DNA from: Thermofilum sp. NZ13
GTDB taxonomy: Archaea; Thermoproteota; Thermoprotei; Thermofilales; Thermofilaceae
Assembly: GCA_002855745.1 (NCBI GenBank)
Contig: NDWX01000004.1
Span: forward strand, 87,912-151,911
DNA length: 64,000 nucleotides
Direction of reading: 5' to 3'
Position 1 is the first letter of the stretch. Every line of letters begins with the position of its first letter. Below are positions 39,543 through 47,841 of this stretch, piece by piece. The translations under genes and the position numbers were made by a program. Under the pieces are notes generated by a model that did not search any database, had not been told where the DNA came from, and was given only the letters and a program-made list of their open reading frames with translations.

Positions 39543-40316
39543 TTGAAGGTGGGTCTAGTGCTTCTGGAGAACGTTTCAAACCCCTCTTCAGCCCTCAGGT
39601 GGCTTACGGGCTACCTGAAAGCTATAGGTGTGGAGGTCAGCCACTACGTGTTGAAGAGCGGGGAGCTGGGAAGAATCCGAGCCTTTTTAAGCGAGAACGA
39701 CGCGCTACTAGTCGTCGGAGGAGCGGGTTACCGGGAAGTCGTCGAGAAAATAGCGGAGGCTCTGGGGTTAGGCGTCGAGGTGAACAGCGAAGCGCTTGAG
39801 AGAGTCCGAATGTACTACTCAGACAGCGTGAACGTCCCAGGGGATCTCGAGGAAAAGGCCACAGTCCCGGAATTCAGCTACATAGTCCCCAACGAGAGGG
39901 GGCCAGTACCCGGCTTCGTGGCGTTCAGCCTGATGGATGACAAGTTCATCGCAGCCACTCCGCCTAGGTTCGAGGAGGCCGTTGAGTGCTTTGAGATGGG
40001 TATACAGGACTTCTTCCGGGAGAAAACGGGCAAAAAGTACTCCCTGACCTTCACCCTCAGCTTCGACGGGGCGGTAGAGGAGGCTGAAAAGCTGGTTCAG
40101 GAGCTTTCAAGCCAGGCGGAGGGCGCGTTCATCAGGCTCGACGCTAGGTTCATGGGGCGTAAAGGCGTCCCAGTGGTCTTCACCCTCTACGCCACCACGC
40201 CGGAGGAGCTCTCGGACAAGATGACCGCCCTCGAGAGCAAAGCCGCCGAGATCGCCGGGAAGCTGGGCAGATCTTTTGTTGAAAAAGCCCCAGAAGTAGG
40301 CGGCGAGGAGCTTTAG
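39543..40316 (+). CDS. molybdopterin-binding-fold protein (CinA/MoaB-like), probably non-catalytic
   Basis: 257 residues. The N-terminal 165 residues match the molybdopterin-binding fold of CinA and MoaB: VGLVLLEN...ALRWLTGYLKAIGVEV, the glycine loop LLVVGGAGYREVVEKIAEALGLGVEV near residues 58-83, and later PNERGPVPGFVAFSLMDDKFIAATPP near 118-143. In CinA the loop reads GGLGPTxDD; here it is GGAGYREVV, so the catalytic Asp pair is missing and the protein is probably not an active molybdenum enzyme. The tail is unlike known domains. It starts at TTG 39543, 13 bp after the previous stop, in one operon with Lrp and the hydrolase. Confidence 0.6.
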   Translation: MKVGLVLLENVSNPSSALRWLTGYLKAIGVEVSHYVLKSGELGRIRAFLSENDALLVVGGAGYREVVEKIAEALGLGVEVNSEALERVRMYYSDSVNVPGDLEEKATVPEFSYIVPNERGPVPGFVAFSLMDDKFIAATPPRFEEAVECFEMGIQDFFREKTGKKYSLTFTLSFDGAVEEAEKLVQELSSQAEGAFIRLDARFMGRKGVPVVFTLYATTPEELSDKMTALESKAAEIAGKLGRSFVEKAPEVGGEEL

Positions 40317-40355
40317 TCGCAAGGCTTTACAAGGTGCACGCCTATTATTGAAGCG

Positions 40356-40733
40356 ATGAAAGTCATAGATACACGCGAGTACAAAAGCCGATGGAGCATT
40401 GTGTTCACCGACGACGAGTGCTGGAGAGCGGGGATATACGTTCCAGAAAACGCCTCCCTGGAAGAGGTTGTCGTCCTCGAAAAGCACGACCGACCAGAGC
40501 TCTTCATACTTCTCGACGGGGAGATAAACTTGGTTCTCTCAGAAGATGGCGTCGAAGTGAAGGAGGTGCAGATGGAACAGGGTAAGGTTTACGTCGTCGA
40601 GGAGTGGCACAACGCCTACAGGCCCGGAAACAGGCCGGGAAGAGCTCTCGTAATCGAGGCCGCGAACATCCAAACAGAGTACCTCTCGATCCCGCCTCTC
40701 TCCCCCTGCCGAGAAACGGGAGATAACTTTTGA
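40356..40733 (+). CDS. cupin-fold protein
   Basis: 125 residues. Beta-barrel cupin: residues 25-75 hold AGIYVPENASLEEVVVLEKHDRPELFILLDGEINLVL, with EKHDRPE replacing the usual metal-binding HxHxxxE. Then VYVVEEWHNAYRPGNRPGRALVIEA, where His 80 could be the second-motif ligand. A metal site with partly different ligands is likely; function unknown, possibly a small sugar-binding or isomerase enzyme. A TATA-like CAAGGCTTTACAAGG precedes the ATG at about 27 bp. A T-rich terminator follows at 40751. Confidence 0.65.
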   Translation: MKVIDTREYKSRWSIVFTDDECWRAGIYVPENASLEEVVVLEKHDRPELFILLDGEINLVLSEDGVEVKEVQMEQGKVYVVEEWHNAYRPGNRPGRALVIEAANIQTEYLSIPPLSPCRETGDNF

Positions 40734-40750
40734 GAACGTTTTTCTACCTA

Positions 40751-40757
40751 TGCTTTT
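40751..40757 (+). terminator. T-tract terminator after cupin gene
   Basis: CTTTTTTG tract at 40751-40757, about 18 bp after the cupin stop, plus an earlier GTTTTTCT at 40739. The convergent gap 40734-40916 holds no other feature I can support. Confidence 0.4.
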
Positions 40758-40916
40758 TTGAAAACGTCTCACCTTGCCCGACAAAGATCCACGAGAAGCC
40801 GGCGAGTGAGGAAGTCCCATATTCCAGTTTTCCATGCATAAGTAAAATGGGCTTTAAGGGAGGTATAGGAAGGTGGTTTACAGCTGAAAGACTTGTCTTT
40901 TAAGGCGGGGAGGATG

Positions 40917-41693
40917 TCAGGCGCTGATGAGCTCGTAGACTTTGTCCTCAAGCTTCTGGAACTCTTGCGACCGGCGATCGCGAGGCCTTGGAATATCAAC
41001 GTTGACTATCCCGGCCACCCTAGCAGGTCTGGCTGTAAGGACGACGATTCTGTCCGCCATGAGTATCGCCTCATCTACGCTGTGAGTCACCATGATGATC
41101 GTTCTGACGGTCGTGACGCCCCACGTCCAGAGGTCGAGAATCTCCGAGCGAAGGGTCTCGGCGGTGAGCGGGTCCAGCGCTGAGAACGGTTCGTCCATAA
41201 GCAGTATCGTAGGCTCGATCGCCAGTGCTCTAGCAACATTCACCCTCTGCTTCATCCCGCCGCTCAGCTCTCTCGGGTAAAAGTCCTCGAAGGATTGCAA
41301 GCCGACCAGCGTGAGGTATTTTCTGGCCCTTTCCTTGGCCTCGCTCCACGAAAGCCCGTTAACGTGCAGCGGAAGCGCCACGTTCTCGAGAACGGTCATC
41401 CACGGCAGCAAGGTGGGGAACTGGAAGATAAATCCTATCCTCGCGCCTGCAGGCTGAACCTCCACTACCCCGGAGTCAGGCTTCTCCAACCCCGCGATTA
41501 TCCTCAGGAGAGTTGTTTTACCGCAACCAGATGGTCCCAGGATTGCGACGAACTCCTCGCCGATCTCCAGGGAGATGCCATCAAGCACTTTCAGCCTCTT
41601 CGAGTCCTCGACGAAGGTTTTCTCGATATTCCTCAGCGCCAGGATGCCTCCCTTATGAGTAGCTGTAGCGCTCATGAGCTCACTCACCCACAT
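40917..41693 (-). CDS. NitT/TauT-type ABC transporter ATP-binding protein
   Basis: ATPase of a nitrate/sulfonate/taurine-type ABC importer. Seen: Walker A GPSGCGKTTLLR near residues 53-64, Q-loop in FIFQFPTLLPWM near 89-100, signature LSGGMKQR near 139-146, Walker B ILLMDEPFSALD near 160-171 and switch His in VTHSVDEA near 200-207. The subfamily is suggested by FPTLLPWMTVLENVALPL, common to NitT/TauT ATPases. It overlaps the permease gene by 14 bp. In many archaea this ATPase carries a C-terminal AAA-associated domain; here that domain is separate, at 43284. No substrate-binding protein is nearby. Confidence 0.88.
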   Translation of the reverse strand: MWVSELMSATATHKGGILALRNIEKTFVEDSKRLKVLDGISLEIGEEFVAILGPSGCGKTTLLRIIAGLEKPDSGVVEVQPAGARIGFIFQFPTLLPWMTVLENVALPLHVNGLSWSEAKERARKYLTLVGLQSFEDFYPRELSGGMKQRVNVARALAIEPTILLMDEPFSALDPLTAETLRSEILDLWTWGVTTVRTIIMVTHSVDEAILMADRIVVLTARPARVAGIVNVDIPRPRDRRSQEFQKLEDKVYELISA

Positions 41694-43200
41694 ACCTGCC
41701 CTCTATGTAGTTGAAGAACCTAGACCAAAGGGTCTTATTAATCGCCACGATGACCAGTGAAAGCACAAGCGCTGAGAGCATCAAACCCAGCGTGTCGCCG
41801 GAGACCGTGAGCCGGTTGAGCAGCGCGCCCACTCCACCCAGGTCTATCGTCCTGCCCGACACCTCCACGTACTCGGCCACCACGCTAGCATTCCACGCGC
41901 CACCCCAGGCGCTTAACGCCCCTGCGGCCACAGAGGGTAGCAGGGAGGGGACGAAGATGTATCTGAAGAAGTGCCGCGCGCCGAAGTGGTAAACTTCGGC
42001 AAGCTCCTCGAAATCCTTCCTGATGCTGCCCAGCCCGTAAACCAGGATGTTGAAGTAGAGGTACCAGAACGATCCCTGGAGGAAAACGATGAAGGAGACG
42101 GTGTACGATCCCAATCTGCTTCCAAGGGCTATTCCCGCGAGGAGAGGCCACCACACGATAGCGGGGATCGACGCGAGGAGCTCTCCCCCAAGGGTCATTG
42201 CCGCGCTGAAGACGCGTGAGCGGTACGAGAAGTAGGCCACTAGGAGTGACGTGGCGAAGGAGAACACCACAACGAGAGCCACGCGAGCCAGGCTTAAGGG
42301 GAGCTCAACAAGAACAGAGACTACTTTCGCGAAGACGCTTCCTGAGAGCAGCCCCCAAGCCGCGAGCAGGGCTTGGACAAGCACGCATGCCACGGCGAGC
42401 AGAGCGAGCCATTTCGCGGAGGCTAAAAGAATCCTACTCTCCAGAAACCTCTTCTCAATACGTATCGTAGCCTCGGTTAGACGGCTCCACAGCGAAGCGA
42501 CCACGAAGTGAACGGCCTCGTAGGAGCGAACTACTCCCGGGAGGCTCCTGCCCAGAACAATCGAGGCCGCCGGGTTCCAAACCAGGATGTACGTGGCTAC
42601 AATAACGGTTAAAAGCGCGGCAACGCCGAGGTAAAACCCGATAAGGTTACCGGCGTTGAAGTTATCCAGTATGAAGCTCCCCAACCCCCTCAGCCGGTAC
42701 TCTGCGCTTCCGAGGGAAATGACCTCAGCGGACGTTAGGAAGAACCAGCCCCCAGCCCATGAGACGAGGCTGTTCGCCACTAGGGAGTTCCTTGAGGCCG
42801 GAGTGTATATGTAGAAGAAGCGGGCGGCGTGCCCGAAGCCGTAAACCTTGGCCATGTCTTCGAACTGAGGATCCAAGGATTTAACAGAGGAGTAGACACC
42901 GAAGATCATGTTCCACACGAGGCTGGTAACTATCAGGAAGACTGAGGCCGCCTCCGCCCCAATCCCACCCGGAAGGTACGTTACGAAGAACACGAGGGCA
43001 GCAGGGAAGAAGCCCAAGATGGGGATCGACTGCAGGACGTCGAGGACGGGTAGGAGAATTCTCTCGACAGTCCTATTCTTGGCCATCAAGCTTCCAACAG
43101 TTAGGGCTAGTATTACGGAGACCACGTAGGCGGCAATCATCCTGCTCAGGCTTGCCGCAACCGAGGCTAACAGGTCTACCCATACGGGCACGCCACCCAC
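41680..43200 (-). CDS. fused double-permease protein of NitT/TauT-type ABC transporter
   Basis: 506 residues with about twelve membrane segments made of two tandem ABC-permease domains. The EAA-type loop is visible in both: SLDPQFEDMAKVYGFGHAARFFYI near residues 106-129, and SIRKDFEELAEVYHFGARHFFRYIFVPSLLPS near 392-423. Fusion of two permease halves in one gene gives a pseudo-dimeric channel; homodimers are the norm in this family. The start is GTG at 43200. A TATA-like TTTTTTAAGTT lies near 43234. It overlaps the ATPase gene by 14 bp. Confidence 0.85.
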   Translation of the reverse strand: MGGVPVWVDLLASVAASLSRMIAAYVVSVILALTVGSLMAKNRTVERILLPVLDVLQSIPILGFFPAALVFFVTYLPGGIGAEAASVFLIVTSLVWNMIFGVYSSVKSLDPQFEDMAKVYGFGHAARFFYIYTPASRNSLVANSLVSWAGGWFFLTSAEVISLGSAEYRLRGLGSFILDNFNAGNLIGFYLGVAALLTVIVATYILVWNPAASIVLGRSLPGVVRSYEAVHFVVASLWSRLTEATIRIEKRFLESRILLASAKWLALLAVACVLVQALLAAWGLLSGSVFAKVVSVLVELPLSLARVALVVVFSFATSLLVAYFSYRSRVFSAAMTLGGELLASIPAIVWWPLLAGIALGSRLGSYTVSFIVFLQGSFWYLYFNILVYGLGSIRKDFEELAEVYHFGARHFFRYIFVPSLLPSVAAGALSAWGGAWNASVVAEYVEVSGRTIDLGGVGALLNRLTVSGDTLGLMLSALVLSLVIVAINKTLWSRFFNYIEGRYVGE

Positions 43201-43283
43201 CCTTCTTTACCTTGGGTTCTTAGAGATAGAAAACTTAAAAAATGTAGCTCATAATAAATCGTAATAGCGGGTGACTCAGGTAG

Positions 43284-43778
43284 GTGTCCGAGGATCCTAG
43301 CCGTAGCAGGCAGGAGAAAATCCTGTTACCTGTCGACGTGACCCCTGACCACATCCTCGGGCTCGTCGAGGTGCTGAACAGCCTAGGAGGTAGCGTAGAC
43401 TCCATGTACGTGGGTGACGCTGTCTTCGAGAACGTAGAGATCCTGCCTAAAGCGATAGATGTTGCCGAGGCCTTAGGGCTGGTCAAATCCGATAAGGGAA
43501 ACCTTTCGCTGACCGAGCTGGGTAAAAAGGTTGCCAAGAGCGACCCGAAGAGCCTGAAGTACCTTTTAAAAAACGCTGTGTCGAAAATCGAGCCACTACA
43601 CGAGCTCGTCTCCGTCTTGAAGACCAAGAAGAAAATCAGCGTTGAGGAGTTCAAGAGCATCGTGGAGAAGTACTACCCGGGTAGATCCGAGGAAGCGGAA
43701 AAGAACCTGCTCATCTGGGGGGCGTTCCTCAACCTCTTCAAAATGGATGAGGACGACGAGGAAATACATTTAATCTAG
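43284..43778 (+). CDS. stand-alone AAA-associated (AAA_assoc_C-like) protein
   Basis: 164 residues. The stretch LPVDVTPDHILGLVEVLNSLGGSVDSMYVGDAVFENVEILPKAIDVAEALGLVKSDKGNLSLTELGKKVAKSDPKSLKYLLKNAV is the 'C-terminal AAA-associated' winged-helix-like domain that is normally fused to the C-terminus of NitT/TauT ATPases. Here it is a separate gene, divergent from the transporter (43200) by 83 bp, followed by a helical tail ending in acidic EDDEEIHLI. It may regulate the ATPase by binding in trans. GTG 43284 is used; GTG 43271 is an alternative. It is unlikely to be a remnant because it is full-length. Confidence 0.75.
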   Translation: MSEDPSRSRQEKILLPVDVTPDHILGLVEVLNSLGGSVDSMYVGDAVFENVEILPKAIDVAEALGLVKSDKGNLSLTELGKKVAKSDPKSLKYLLKNAVSKIEPLHELVSVLKTKKKISVEEFKSIVEKYYPGRSEEAEKNLLIWGAFLNLFKMDEDDEEIHLI

Positions 43779-43797
43779 CTTCTCACTATAAAAGTGG

Positions 43798-43846
43798 AGG
43801 ATGAGTTTCGCTAGAGCCGAGCGGTGAGGCTTACGGCGGAGTCTGA
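43798..43846 (+). ncRNA. possible C/D-box guide sRNA
   Basis: AGGATGA (43798-43804, one mismatch to the C box), a 12-nt guide (43805-43816), D'-like CCGA (43817-43820), spacer GC, C'-like GGTGAGG (43823-43829), a 13-nt guide (43830-43842) and D box CTGA (43843-43846). Spacing equals that of the candidate at 15927-15978. Against it: a TATA-like CTATAAAAG (43786-43794) lies so close that a transcript from it would start inside the RNA. Confidence 0.35.
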
Positions 43847-43848
43847 GC

Positions 43849-44352
43849 CTAGAAGAGCGTCGTCTGCCCCCCTCCTTTCTTCAAGCTAATGTTTGGGAAT
43901 GAGTCCCGGACAGGTAAGTAAACCTTCTCGTAGAACTCCCTCTGCGAGAGGAGAACCCTTCTGTCAAAGCTCGAGACGTAGTCCAGTGCAAGCCTCCACG
44001 CCTCCTCGAATGGCATAACGGCCTCTATCCTCCTGGCAACCTCCCTCTCGAAGTCCTCAGGCCTCTGCTCCTCACCGCCCATCGTGAACCACCCGTTGTC
44101 GCTGACGAAGGCCTGCTCGTCCCCCACGTAGACGATCCCCCTACCTCCTTCGCGCGCTACCTCGACACCCCTGGAGACCCTCTCGCGTGAAGCGGCCACC
44201 GGCACGCCCCGCCGCTTAGCCCACGCGTAGAATATAGCCCTGTTGAGGCCGAACGAGAACGCCTTCTCCCTGTCCCCGGTGAGCAGGAAGTACCTGGCAG
44301 CCTGGAGCAGAGCCATAACTTGGAACCTGCCCAGCCTCGCCTCGCCACCCAT
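43849..44352 (-). CDS. conserved hypothetical protein
   Basis: 167 residues, no known domain. Helices: LGRFQVMALLQAARYFLLTGDREKAFSFGLNRAIFYAWAKRRG at the N-terminus, then a strand region GIVYVGDEQAFVSDNGWFTMGGE, then a helical C-terminal half EEAWRLALDYVSSFDRRVLLSQREFYEKVY ending in a basic tail. It may be a small nucleic-acid or protein-binding factor. ATG 44352 lies about 25 bp after a TATA-like AGCTTTAAGG (44376-44385) that sits in the end of the adenylate kinase gene. GTG 44355 is an alternative. Confidence 0.5.
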   Translation of the reverse strand: MGGEARLGRFQVMALLQAARYFLLTGDREKAFSFGLNRAIFYAWAKRRGVPVAASRERVSRGVEVAREGGRGIVYVGDEQAFVSDNGWFTMGGEEQRPEDFEREVARRIEAVMPFEEAWRLALDYVSSFDRRVLLSQREFYEKVYLPVRDSFPNISLKKGGGQTTLF

Positions 44353-44379
44353 CACTAATACTAGTAGGCGAAGACAGCC

Positions 44380-45047
44380 TTAAAGCTTTACCACCTCCTT
44401 TCCCCGGAGCAGCTCCTCGATCTTCTCGACCAAGCGCGGGCAGAGGACCCGCGCATCCCCGCTTGCGTCGAAGGCAAGGAGCTTCCCCCTTCTCTCGTAG
44501 AACTCCGCTAGAGCCTTCGAAGAGGAAAGGTACTCGCTATACCTCCGCGCGACCACCTCTGGAGCGTCATCAGCCCTCTTGATGAGCGCGTGCCCGCACT
44601 TGTCGCAAACCCCCGGCCTGGCGGGAGGCCTCCACTTCTCATGGTACACCTCCCCGCACGCCGGGCAGTAGAGCCTCCCAGCCAGACGCTCGACGACGAC
44701 CTCTAGGGGCGCCGTAAGGAGGATGGCCAGGTCTAGGGGGAACGTAGCCTCCAGGGCCTCTGCCTGGCTCAGCGTGCGCGGGTAACCGTCGAGGACAAAG
44801 CCGCGCCGGCAGTCCGGCTTAGAAAGCCTCTCGAACAAGACCCTGTTCACGAGGCTGTCTGGGACAAGCTCACCCTGAGCCATGTACTTGGACACCAGTC
44901 TTCCTAAGTCGGTGCCGCTTGCTACCTCCCTTCGGAGTAGGTCACCGCTGGAAACATGTGGTATCCCAAAAGCCTGCGAGAGCATTGCCGCGTAGGTTCC
45001 TTTACCGACTCCGGGCGGACCCAGAAGGGCTAGCCGGATTTTTCCAC
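44380..45047 (-). pseudogene. adk: adenylate kinase with a one-base frameshift near its start
   Basis: Catalyses ATP + AMP to 2 ADP; normally essential. From GTG 45047 the sequence reads MEK, then the frame is lost in a five-T run at 45039-45043 (A5 on the coding strand). Adding one A restores IRLALLGPPGVGKGTYAAML with the P-loop GPPGVGKG. No ATG, GTG or TTG in the restored frame lies before the P-loop. The rest is intact: LVPDSLVNRVL, the zinc-type LID with CPACGEVYHEKW and CDKCGHA, and ARRYSEYL. The frameshift is therefore probably a base-calling error or a slippage site. Frame-internal ATG 44985 would lack the P-loop. Confidence 0.8.
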
Positions 45048-45149
45048 CCTTTACTTACTTGACCTGCAACTAGTAGATATAAGTTGCGTTCGGTAGGCTG
45101 AACACCTTTCAAGGCTAGATTAAAAAGCAAGCGCCCTACATCCAGAGAC

Positions 45150-46571
45150 GTGGAGGACCAGCAGGGAGGGAGCAACGTCCTCTACTTCATGAAGTTGAGG
45201 CTGCCAGAGCACGTTCACTCTCTCCTGGAATCAGGCAACGTGACACGAGCGATTGAGGAGATCAAGAGCCTGCTACAGGAGAAGAGGGGAGAGGAGCAGC
45301 TCAGGTTCTTATTCGAATTGGAGCGAATCAGGAGGCTCGCGCGAGAGTACCCGTACTCCGTTAAGGAGGCCTTCGAGCTCGCCTCGAAAGAACTCCCCTC
45401 GCTCTCGCTCGAGGAATTCCAGTCCCTCATTGCGAAGGGTTGCGTTGACAGCCTCACCCTCGACGGCGAGGTCAAGGTCTTCCGGCGCTTCATCCCAAAC
45501 ATGTTCTGGCTTTGCCCCGAGCTTGAGGGGGGGAGGAGACGTAGGGTGAGCGAGCTAGAGGAGATCGCCAGGGAGACCCTTAGAAGGAGGGCGATGAGGG
45601 TCTCGGATGCCGTCGCGGAGGGCAGGGCGGGCCACCTCCTTCCTCTCAAGTACACGGTCAGGTTCACGCTGAGGGTTGCGCCCCGCGAGCCGTGCAGCGG
45701 GAAGGTAAGGGTCTGGGTCCCGATCCCCAGGGAGGAGGGGATTAACAGGGGCTTCAGGATTCTCCAATCGCATCCTGAGCCGAAGGCCCTCGCTCCTCCG
45801 GACCACCCTCAGCGGACGGCGTACTTCGAGCTCGAGGGCGAGGGAAGTGTCTCTTTAACGTACGAGTACGTTTCCTATGGTTTCGCCGCTAGGCTAGACC
45901 CGAGCGAGGTGTGGGTCGATGAGTCAAGTGACGTGTTTAAGAAGTACACGGCGGAGAAGCCCCCGCACATCGCCTTCACGGACTATCTTGTGCGCTTGAC
46001 TGAGAGGGTCGTGGGCGGCGAGAAGAACCCGCTTCTGAGGGCGAAGAGGATATGGGAGTGGATAACGAGCAACGTCAGGTACACCTTCGCACAGGACTAC
46101 GCCCTCTACGACAACATAAGCGAGTACGTGGCCAGGAACCTGCGCGGCGACTGCGGGATGCAGGCCCTCCTCTTCATAACGATGGCTAGGATCGCCGGGA
46201 TCCCGGCTCGCTGGCAGTCGGGGTGGTACATGAACCCCGTCAGGCCCGGCATGCACGACTGGGCGCAGATTTTCCTCGAGCCCTACGGGTGGGTCTACGT
46301 GGATCCCAGCTTCGGGAACAAGAGGAGGGGGGAGGAGTGGCGCACCGAGTTCTACTTCGGCTCGATCGAGGGCTTCAGGCTCGCGGCTAACTCGGACATC
46401 TCGACGCAGTTCTACCCTCCGAAGAAGCACTTCAGGTCTGACCCTGTGGACAACCAGCAGGGGGAGGTGGAGTGCGACGACAGAAACCTCTACTATGACG
46501 AGTGGGAGAGCAGGCTGGAAATACTGGAGGTAGAAAGAGTAGAGGAGGGAGAAACTACACTCTCTCCTTAG
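45150..46571 (+). CDS. transglutaminase-like cysteine-protease-fold protein
   Basis: 473 residues. The C-terminal part has the transglutaminase catalytic triad: Cys in RGDCGMQALLF near residues 331-341, His in GMHDWAQIFLEPYGWVYVDP near 367-386 and the Asp in that segment (DPSFG). The preceding SLRFxL-type beta region (residues 160-265) probably supplies a sandwich domain, and the N-terminal 150 residues are helical. No signal peptide, so likely cytoplasmic. It could cleave or cross-link peptides; the substrate is unknown. GTG 45150 follows TATA-like GATTAAAAAGC (45117-45127). It overlaps the convergent MFS gene by 17 bp. Confidence 0.82.
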   Translation: MEDQQGGSNVLYFMKLRLPEHVHSLLESGNVTRAIEEIKSLLQEKRGEEQLRFLFELERIRRLAREYPYSVKEAFELASKELPSLSLEEFQSLIAKGCVDSLTLDGEVKVFRRFIPNMFWLCPELEGGRRRRVSELEEIARETLRRRAMRVSDAVAEGRAGHLLPLKYTVRFTLRVAPREPCSGKVRVWVPIPREEGINRGFRILQSHPEPKALAPPDHPQRTAYFELEGEGSVSLTYEYVSYGFAARLDPSEVWVDESSDVFKKYTAEKPPHIAFTDYLVRLTERVVGGEKNPLLRAKRIWEWITSNVRYTFAQDYALYDNISEYVARNLRGDCGMQALLFITMARIAGIPARWQSGWYMNPVRPGMHDWAQIFLEPYGWVYVDPSFGNKRRGEEWRTEFYFGSIEGFRLAANSDISTQFYPPKKHFRSDPVDNQQGEVECDDRNLYYDEWESRLEILEVERVEEGETTLSP

Positions 46572-47841
46572 GGTAGGACCTGTGTATCAGCACCCACAGA
46601 GCCAGCGCCAGTAACCACAGTGAGACCGTGACGGAGGCGGCGAGCGTCATTGAGGTGACGACGTCTCCACTCCTAAAGACCGATCCCATGAGCAGCGGGT
46701 AGAAGGTAGGTCCCAGCGTCCAGCCCAGGTTGTTCAGAATGCTGTAAACGGCGAAGACAGTGCCCCTGTGCTCCGGGACCACGACTTCGCTGAGGATGGT
46801 GTTTATGTTCGGGTAGGCGAAGGTCGTGAACATCATCCCAAAGACCGCTAGGCTCGCCGGCAGGAGGAGAGCGGACAGGCTCGCCTCGCCCCGCGGGTAG
46901 GGGTAGAGGAGCATTGAAAGCATTGCAAGGTAGCCCACCGCTATGCCAAGGATGGAGACCTTCGTCCTGCCGCCCACGTCGCCCTTCCTCACAAGCCTGT
47001 CGCTCAGGGTTCCTCCTATTATATGCCCAAACGCTATCGAAAGCGTCGCCAGCGCTATCACGAGGGACGCCGTCTCCTTAGCGACACCCCACTTGGTCAC
47101 AATGTAGTCTATGGACCACACGCTGAGCATCCCCCACGGGATCGTCCAGGGCACGATCATGAGGAGGACCAAGAGGACCGTTCGCTTCCGGATGCTCGGC
47201 AAAGCCTCTCTAAACCTATAGGCCCCGACCTCCCTCTTGGCCTCCGAGAACCCAACCGTGATCCCCCTAGAAGAGAAGTAGAGGACCACGGCTGTCAGGA
47301 GCACCACCGTGCCTGAGATCGTGTAAGCAACCCTCCAGGGCAGCAGGACCCCCGCGACGACGATAGCCAGGATCATGGCCAGAACGCTGGACACGTAGTA
47401 AATGGCGTAGCCCCTCCCCCTGCTCTCCGGCGGGACAGCGTCCGAGATGAAAGCGTATATAGCCGGCCCCACTCCAACGTAGCCTACCCCGAAGAGGAGG
47501 AAGTACGCGAGGAGCTGGCTGTAGCTGGTAGCCGTAGGCACCAGGAGCATCCCCAGGCCCATCACGAGGCCGAGGAGGAATATCACCTGCCTTCGACCGT
47601 ACTTGTCCGCTAAAACACCCCACGCGAAGGAGAGGACAAGCCCCACGCCCTGCAGCAGGGTGGCTACGAGGCCTCCGTAGTACCTCCACTCCTCCTCTGT
47701 GGCACCCGGGATAAGACCCTCCTCGTGCAGAGTGCGCATGATCGGGTTAAGCATGTAGTAGCCCATGAAGTAGGACAGCACTAGGAGGAAAAGGGACGCT
47801 AGGATCAAGGTTACGCTACGCCTACCGCTCACGCCAACCAC
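46555..47841 (-). CDS. MFS permease
   Basis: 428-residue major-facilitator transporter with twelve predicted membrane segments. The hallmark ADKYGRRQV near residues 80-88 (the DxxGRR loop between helices 2 and 3) is present, as is a matching loop in LSDRLVRKGD near 275-284. It resembles sugar/organic-acid-type MFS members, but the substrate cannot be told. GTG 47841 overlaps the end of the hydrolase gene (47829) by 13 bp, so the two are co-transcribed and may handle the same compound. It converges with the transglutaminase gene. Confidence 0.82.
   Translation of the reverse strand: MVGVSGRRSVTLILASLFLLVLSYFMGYYMLNPIMRTLHEEGLIPGATEEEWRYYGGLVATLLQGVGLVLSFAWGVLADKYGRRQVIFLLGLVMGLGMLLVPTATSYSQLLAYFLLFGVGYVGVGPAIYAFISDAVPPESRGRGYAIYYVSSVLAMILAIVVAGVLLPWRVAYTISGTVVLLTAVVLYFSSRGITVGFSEAKREVGAYRFREALPSIRKRTVLLVLLMIVPWTIPWGMLSVWSIDYIVTKWGVAKETASLVIALATLSIAFGHIIGGTLSDRLVRKGDVGGRTKVSILGIAVGYLAMLSMLLYPYPRGEASLSALLLPASLAVFGMMFTTFAYPNINTILSEVVVPEHRGTVFAVYSILNNLGWTLGPTFYPLLMGSVFRSGDVVTSMTLAASVTVSLWLLALALWVLIHRSYPKERV

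Noticed and set aside
40806..40830. GAGGAAGTCC resembling the conserved CR-I of RNase P RNA
   Set aside because: No matching CR-V (ACAGAA) with pairing potential and no helix framework; the surrounding gap is too short and AT-rich.
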